From positions 1 through 28,881 of the forward strand of contig DHHG01000007.1 of NCBI GenBank assembly GCA_002403175.1: 28,881 nt of DNA, in the 5' to 3' direction. The notes below the pieces were generated by a model. That model saw nothing but the letters and a program-made list of their open reading frames with translations. It ran no database searches and had not been told where the DNA came from. The stretch's first letter is position 1; each line of letters opens with the position of its first letter. Below are positions 22,676 through 28,881 of this stretch, in pieces. A program made the position numbers and the translations under genes. This DNA comes from Syntrophaceae bacterium UBA4778. GTDB lineage: Bacteria > Desulfobacterota > Syntrophia > Syntrophales > UBA4778.

Positions 22676-24568
22676 CTATACCGCCCCGCTCTCGGTTTTT
22701 CGAATTTTGCTTTTTTTGAGGTGCAACATCAGCACCGAAAGAGCAGCAGGCGTTATACCTTCTATACGGGAGGCCTGTCCTAAAGAGAGGGGTTGTATTT
22801 GCAACAGTTTTTGCTTCAGTTCGTTCGAAAGCCCGGGAAGTTTACTATAATCAAACCCTGGCGGAATCTCTGTTTTCTCAAGCCTCTTGAATCTGACGAC
22901 TTCCGATTCCTGTCTTTTCAGATAACCCTCATACTTGACCTGAATCTCAACCTGGTTACGGATATCGATAGGCAAGGTGGATGAGACCCCTTCTATCGCT
23001 TCGATATCTGCATAGCATAACTCGGGTCTCTTCAGGAGCTGTGCAAGCACCAGCGAATCTTCAATCGGCGGCAGGTCCTTACGTTCGAGAACGGGATTTG
23101 CTGCAACAGGTTTTACCCTGACTGATTCCAGCCTCTTTGTTTCGAGAGAGATCCTTCTTTGTTTATCTTCAAGTTCCTCAAGCCGCTCCTTGCTATGCAG
23201 ACCAAGGTGATAGCCCTTCTCAAGCAGTCTCAAATCGGCATTATCCTCTCTGAGCAAAAGGCGGTATTCGGCACGCGATGTGAACATCCTGTATGGTTCG
23301 CGTGTTCCCCGCGTGGTCAAGTCATCAATCATGACACCCATATAGGCTTCAGACCGGTCCAGGATAAACGGTGGGCTCTTCTGAACTGCCAGCGCCGCAT
23401 TTATCCCTGCCCACATACCCTGTGCAGCCGCCTCCTCATAACCCGATGTACCGTTGACCTGACCCGCCATATACAAGCCTTTCAGCAATTTTGTCTCCAG
23501 GGTAGGTCTGAGCTGGGTCGGAAAAATAAAATCATATTCGATTGCATATGCCGGTCTCATGACCTCGGCATTTTCCAGGCCCCGGATTGAGCGGACGATT
23601 TCAATCTGAATCTCATACGGCAAGGAATTACCCGTCCCGCTCGCATATATTTCTTCAGTCTCTAGCCCTTCCGGTTCAAGGATAATCTGATGACGCTCTC
23701 TTTCCGAAAATTTGACCACCTTGTCTTCCAGAGAGGGACAGTACCTTGCCGAGATTCCTTTAATCTGGCCGCTATAGAGTGGCGATAAATTAATGTGCTT
23801 GTGAATAATACTATGGGTTTGCGGGGATGTATGCCCGATAAAGCAAGAGACCTGGGGAAGGCGGATCTCCCTGGTTGTCAACGAAAAAGGACGGGGGTTA
23901 TCGTCACCTTTGTTTTCCAGAAACTGGCTGAAATCGATCGTTGAACGCCGAAGTCGCGCCGGCGTTCCCGTTTTCATGCGCCCCATTTCGAATCCCAAGG
24001 TCCTCAGATTGTCTGCAAGCCTTTCAGCCGCAAACTCCCCGGCTCTTCCGGAAGGTGTCTGTTTCGTACCGATGTGAACCAGACCATGAAGGAATGTGCC
24101 GGCTGTGATCACGACCGCTTCTGCCTGAAATTCCATCCCGATATGGTCACGAATTCCCTTGATGCGATCACCTTCGATCAGAATCTCTTCCACAAGGGTC
24201 TGCTTCAGATCGATTCGGGGCTCCTTTTCCAGAATGCTCTTCATTAAATTGCGGTAGAGCACTTTGTCATTCTGGGTGCGCGTGCTCTGTACCGCGGGTC
24301 CTTTGCTTGTATTCAGGGTACGAAACTGAATTCCGGTCAGATCGGCAACTTTCCCCATCTCACCGCCAAGGGCGTCGATCTCCTTGACCAGTTGTCCCTT
24401 ACCCACTCCGCCAATTGAAGGCGAACAGGGCATATGCGCGATGGTATCGAGATAAATGGAAAAAAGGAGAACATCACACCCCATCCGGGCAGCTGCCAGA
24501 GCAGCTTCGCATCCGGCATGGCCAGCCCCAATAATGATAACATCGTATTTTTTTGAATAAATTCCCAT
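22676..24568 (-). CDS. mnmG: tRNA uridine-34 5-carboxymethylaminomethyl modification enzyme, FAD subunit
   Basis: From the ATG at 24568 the protein has 630 residues, the normal length of MnmG (GidA). It opens with YDVIIIGAGHAGCEAA, the FAD-binding GxGxxG. The family signatures PSIGGVGKGQLVKEIDALGGEMG, GTFLHGLVHIG, RMKTGTPARL, GQVNGTSGYEEAAAQG and TSRAEYRLLLREDNAD all follow. With MnmE it makes the cmnm5 group on the wobble uridine of certain tRNAs, using FAD and a folate one-carbon unit. The frame is open upstream to a TTG at 24613, but the added residues are encoded by a heptanucleotide repeat. No Shine-Dalgarno sequence is visible before the ATG because that repeat occupies the place. mnmE is not in the window. 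Confidence 0.97.
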   Translation of the reverse strand: MGIYSKKYDVIIIGAGHAGCEAALAAARMGCDVLLFSIYLDTIAHMPCSPSIGGVGKGQLVKEIDALGGEMGKVADLTGIQFRTLNTSKGPAVQSTRTQNDKVLYRNLMKSILEKEPRIDLKQTLVEEILIEGDRIKGIRDHIGMEFQAEAVVITAGTFLHGLVHIGTKQTPSGRAGEFAAERLADNLRTLGFEMGRMKTGTPARLRRSTIDFSQFLENKGDDNPRPFSLTTREIRLPQVSCFIGHTSPQTHSIIHKHINLSPLYSGQIKGISARYCPSLEDKVVKFSERERHQIILEPEGLETEEIYASGTGNSLPYEIQIEIVRSIRGLENAEVMRPAYAIEYDFIFPTQLRPTLETKLLKGLYMAGQVNGTSGYEEAAAQGMWAGINAALAVQKSPPFILDRSEAYMGVMIDDLTTRGTREPYRMFTSRAEYRLLLREDNADLRLLEKGYHLGLHSKERLEELEDKQRRISLETKRLESVRVKPVAANPVLERKDLPPIEDSLVLAQLLKRPELCYADIEAIEGVSSTLPIDIRNQVEIQVKYEGYLKRQESEVVRFKRLEKTEIPPGFDYSKLPGLSNELKQKLLQIQPLSLGQASRIEGITPAALSVLMLHLKKSKIRKTESGAV

Positions 24569-24578
24569 ATGGATTCGG

Positions 24579-24606
24579 TAAATAGTAAATAGTGAATAGT
24601 TAATAG
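24579..24606. repeat. four tandem TNAATAG heptanucleotides in the mnmG leader
   Basis: On the plus strand the units are TAAATAG, TAAATAG, TGAATAG and TTAATAG, without gaps. The array begins 10 bp before the mnmG ATG, so it covers the ribosome-binding position on the minus strand. Short heptamer repeats of this kind can change copy number by slippage. Confidence 0.8.
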
Positions 24607-24642
24607 CGGCCAAAGTCGAAATCTGCGCTTAGCCATTCCCGC

Positions 24643-24677
24643 GGAAATCGGGGCTGCCTTGCAGCCGTTCCCTTTTT
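24643..24677 (+). terminator. terminator-like hairpin upstream of the radical SAM gene
   Basis: GGCTGC (24652-24657) pairs with GCAGCC (24661-24666) around a CTT loop, with outer GGAA/TTCC, followed by five T. It faces the plus strand, yet no plus-strand gene ends here, so it would sit in a leader or be a chance hairpin. Confidence 0.35.
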
Positions 24678-24785
24678 GAACAGCCTTGGACTATCAGCCA
24701 AGAAAAGCGGTTGACAATTCATGAATGGAAAGAGAAACTTGAGCAACCCTGCAAGGAGAGGGCAATTATAACGTTTGGGAAAAGC

Positions 24786-25781
24786 ATGTCAAGACCGCTT
24801 TATCGGGATCTCAATACGGCGCTTCGGGAGCGCTTTGGATGCAGGGTTCAGAAGATCAGTCTGGATGCCGGGTTGACCTGTCCGAACCGGGATGGAACCG
24901 CCGGACACGGAGGATGCATCTACTGCAATTCACTCGGGTCCGGCACAGGCAGATCATCTAGTCAGTCCATCTCGGAACAAATCGCGATCAGCAAAGCTGC
25001 TTTGAAGCGGCGTTATAAGGCGGATAAATTCATTGCTTATTTTCAGTCTTTTTCAAATACCTACGCACCGAAAGACAAATTACACTCTCTCTATCACGAA
25101 GCCATGTCCGATACGGATGTAATCGGACTTTCGATTGGGACCAGGCCCGATTGCATCAACGATTCAGTGCTCGACCTGCTTTCCGAGGTGAACCAGCAAA
25201 CATTTCTAACGGTGGAGTATGGTCTCCAGAGCAGTAATGACAACACCCTGAAATTGATTAACCGGGGACATTCGTTTGCCGATTTTAGAACGGCCGTGGA
25301 AAAGACTCGACAGATAGGGATCGATGTCTGTGTGCATGCTATATTAGGATTGCCGGGTGAAAGCATAGCCGACATGCTCAATACGGCACGGGTTCTGGCG
25401 GATATGGATATTCAGGCAATTAAGATTCATCTTCTTTACGTTGTTCGCGGTACTCCTCTTCATAAAATGTATCAGGAGGAAAGGTTCTGCTGTCTCGAAA
25501 GAGAAGTGTATGCGGATATCGTAGCTGAATTTCTGGCGCTCCTTCCGCCGAGCATAATCATTCACCGCCTGACCGGCGATCCTCATCCTTCCGAACTTAT
25601 TGCACCTCTTTGGGCTCTTGAAAAGCAGCACAATTTGGACGCCATCCATAACGCCATGTGCATAAAAAATATTTGGCAGGGAAAGTATTATTATCGAAAG
25701 ACCTTTGTCCCCTTGGTGAAATACAGATGCATCCAGCATGCAAGCTTGAACAGTCTAAACATTTTGACTTTTGAGGATTAG
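24786..25781 (+). CDS. TIGR01212 (YhcC)-family radical SAM protein
   Basis: The ATG at 24786 gives a 331-aa protein starting MSRPLYRDLNTALRERFGCR, as usual for the family, and has GGGAAAAGC just upstream. The frame is open back to a TTG at 24711, but those residues do not fit. The iron-sulphur motif is CPNRDGTAGHGGCIYC (C-x14-C-x2-C spacing as in YhcC), followed by KFIAYFQSFSNTYAP, IGLSIGTRPDCI and VEYGLQSSNDNTL, which form the radical SAM barrel. These proteins bind a 4Fe-4S cluster and SAM; their substrate is not settled, though a role in tRNA or thiolation chemistry has been considered. It is divergent from mnmG, a neighbour that also concerns tRNA. Confidence 0.9.
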   Translation: MSRPLYRDLNTALRERFGCRVQKISLDAGLTCPNRDGTAGHGGCIYCNSLGSGTGRSSSQSISEQIAISKAALKRRYKADKFIAYFQSFSNTYAPKDKLHSLYHEAMSDTDVIGLSIGTRPDCINDSVLDLLSEVNQQTFLTVEYGLQSSNDNTLKLINRGHSFADFRTAVEKTRQIGIDVCVHAILGLPGESIADMLNTARVLADMDIQAIKIHLLYVVRGTPLHKMYQEERFCCLEREVYADIVAEFLALLPPSIIIHRLTGDPHPSELIAPLWALEKQHNLDAIHNAMCIKNIWQGKYYYRKTFVPLVKYRCIQHASLNSLNILTFED

Positions 25782-25863
25782 CTGCTAAACTTTTATGCAT
25801 GATTGTGTTCAGTTACGATTGCGTATTCGAATTTGTTGTGTCAGATCCTGAGAGGTGGAACCA

Positions 25864-27448
<1,585 letters not shown>

Positions 27449-27565
27449 GATAATTCCTGTTTGGTCATTCAAAAAGCAGCTCCAGATTGGTGCCCGATTG
27501 GATACAACAAAATCTCTAAAATAATCCCATTTTCCAGGCTTGATTTGAAGTAACCCGAATTTGGT

Positions 27566-28289
27566 TTACCCGTCCCCTATTCCCGCCTGAGCGCCTATGC
27601 TTTCCAATTGTTTTTTCCTTCGCTCCCAATCCGGAATAATTCTGCCCAGCAGCCGATAGAACTTATCGTCATGTCGGGAGAATTTCAAATGGCAGAGCTC
27701 GTGAATAAGAACATAATCGATGCACTTCAAGGGAGTCTTGATGATTTCCGGATTGATAATGACAGAGCCAGACTTACTGAAACTGCCCCATCGCTTATTC
27801 ATCTTTTTGAATTTCAGATCGGGCAAGGGGGGCTTCAAAAAACTCACCGCATCAAAGCACATCTGGAATCTTCCGGCAACAATCGATCGAGCATGATTGC
27901 GGTACCAGTCTTTCAGCAATTTTTTTATCTTTCCCTTGTCTTCCGGATCTGTCGTTTCAATCTCAAAGTAAGCGCCTATCAGCCTAACACTGTCTTCAAT
28001 TTGTTTATGAATCCGCAATCCGGCGCCCTAGAAAAAAATGGGTCTCACCGCTAATATATCTCCGTGGCGATACCTGTGGCTCAAAATCCCGAAAATACAA
28101 AATCTGTTTTTGTATCCAACGCATTCGCTTTCGAACGCAGATCTCAATCTCTTGCGGCAATGTCCCCAAGGGAGCAGTTATATGCAAATACCCGCCGGGA
28201 TGAACTGCTATCTCCAAAGTTTTCCGGTCGGAATAAGCCAACGTGAAAGGAATCCGTTCTTCGCCGCAATTAAATTCGTAATTGGGCAT
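27566..28289 (-). pseudogene. YgjP-type zinc metallopeptidase, split by a frameshift
   Basis: The N-terminal part (28289-28005) runs 'LEIAVHPGGYLHITAPLGTL...RRYISGETHFFLGRR' and then shifts into IADS-stop. The remainder (to 27566) continues in another frame as LRIHKQIEDSVRLIGAYFEIET and carries the catalytic HELCHLKFSRHDDKFY (HExxH plus third His region). Reading through without one A near 28014 restores LGRRLRIHKQ, the usual YgjP order. The two parts together cover the full family length of about 240 aa. The lesion is a single base, so it could be a true mutation, programmed frameshifting or a sequencing error. The gene starts two bases after the stop of hsdR (TGA-AG-ATG); YgjP genes are often found beside type I restriction systems. 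Confidence 0.85.
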
Positions 28290-28291
28290 CT

Positions 28292-28881
28292 TCAGGAAGG
28301 CATTCTGTTCCTGGCCAGATGCATGATATTGGCAATAATATCGTCCATTTGAACAGCGTTCAGGGATATTCCGCTATTCCTTTTGATTTCATCGTAAAGA
28401 AAATCATCAATCGCATTTTGAACCTGCTTTTGCGCATCCTCGTCATCCCAGAACTGGACCTTCCAGTTACGTTTAAAAATGTCGACAATAGCAGCTGCAA
28501 AATCAACCGAGATATCCACGCCTTTTTCCTCCTCAATACCCATCCGGTCGAAAAAAGATTTTATTATGCCATAAAAGGCCTGAGCATGTTCATCATCTGC
28601 CAATTCTGTTGGAGTATCATCGTGATCCCGGGTGACCACCTTTCGACGTATCTCCATTGCTTTACTGAGATAGACCAGATCGGATATCCTTCCGGAGCGG
28701 AAATCGTTGATCGCTTGCTGAATGAGATTCGAAAATTTTTCGTAAAAGGCCGGGTCTTCCTGCATCTTCTCACTTATAACTTTCTTAATCGCATGTGCGA
28801 TGGCATCGGCCTTTGACCCGGTGGACGCGTCTTTTCCTTCTTTTACCATTTGAATCTTCAGATCATCAAAGATATTGATCG
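28292..28881 (-). CDS. hsdR: type I restriction enzyme R subunit, C-terminal end
   Basis: The frame is open from the right window edge to the stop at 28292, giving about 196 C-terminal residues. It reads INIFDDLKIQMVKEGKD, then ADAIAHAIKKVISEKMQEDPAFYEKFSNLI and 'VQNAIDDFLYDEI...MDDIIANIMHLAR'. This is the conserved helical C-terminal domain of HsdR, which anchors the motor/nuclease subunit to the methylase core. The helicase and nuclease parts, and the hsdM and hsdS genes, must lie beyond the window if present. The apparent start at 28849 is only an internal Met. It is followed within two bases by the YgjP-type gene. Confidence 0.85.
   Translation of the reverse strand, partial: INIFDDLKIQMVKEGKDASTGSKADAIAHAIKKVISEKMQEDPAFYEKFSNLIQQAINDFRSGRISDLVYLSKAMEIRRKVVTRDHDDTPTELADDEHAQAFYGIIKSFFDRMGIEEEKGVDISVDFAAAIVDIFKRNWKVQFWDDEDAQKQVQNAIDDFLYDEIKRNSGISLNAVQMDDIIANIMHLARNRMPS

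Noticed and set aside
24579..24606. Tandem repeat considered as CRISPR or integration site
   Set aside because: Units are only seven bases, have no spacers, and no tRNA or integrase is near.

Overview
The window looks like a chromosomal segment of an anaerobic Desulfobacterota (deltaproteobacterial) bacterium, possibly close to Syntrophus/Smithella. This is inferred from gene content (a tup tungstate importer with two binding proteins, an RRM-type RNA-binding protein, a desulforedoxin-like metal site, GAF/GGDEF signalling, a GAF-gap gene pair) and moderate G+C with AT-rich intergenic gaps. No rRNA, tRNA or CRISPR array was seen. It is ordinary chromosome interrupted by one decayed insertion sequence, with a restriction-modification fragment at the right edge.

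Left part (1-6840): the 5' part of a Na+/H+ antiporter-like gene leaves the window on the minus strand. Then come a possible small membrane protein, an overlapping pair (SGNH hydrolase and LEA-type-2 protein), and a protein joining a desulforedoxin-like four-Cys site to a histone-H1-like Lys/Ala/Pro tail, which converges on an orphan FlgC-like rod protein. An IS4-family element (2938-4248) has matching inverted ends and a 9-bp target duplication, but its transposase is broken. After it come a GAF-GGDEF diguanylate cyclase and an SDR protein lacking the usual YxxxK.

Middle (6580-17009): a minus-strand pair (5'-nucleotidase family protein and a 70-aa possible beta-grasp protein) ends in a terminator. 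An RRM gene is preceded by a 55-codon basic-protein gene and by a promoter followed directly by an intrinsic terminator, which suggests an attenuated leader or a short RNA. A lipoprotein and a YbeD/DUF493 protein follow. The tungstate module then reads, in transcription order, HTH + binding-protein-fold regulator, divergent paralogous binding protein, TupA, TupB (TTG start touching the tupA stop) and TupC (ATGA overlap). TTTATAAA palindromes lie before both the regulator and the transporter genes. An NlpC/P60 SH3 wall hydrolase completes the region.

Right part (17198-28881): an MBL-fold hydrolase converges on a tight three-gene operon. In transcription order this is a 696-aa PilZ plus acetyltransferase-like protein, an N-acetyl-sugar amidotransferase (PP-loop, Cys4) and an enolase-superfamily protein with an altered active site. 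This operon is my best candidate for an undescribed pathway, possibly c-di-GMP-controlled synthesis or modification of a surface sugar or peptide. Next are mnmG (a heptanucleotide repeat sits where its ribosome-binding site would be), a divergent TIGR01212 radical SAM gene, a GAF-gap operon, and a minus-strand cluster of hsdR (3' part) and a frameshifted YgjP-type metallopeptidase.
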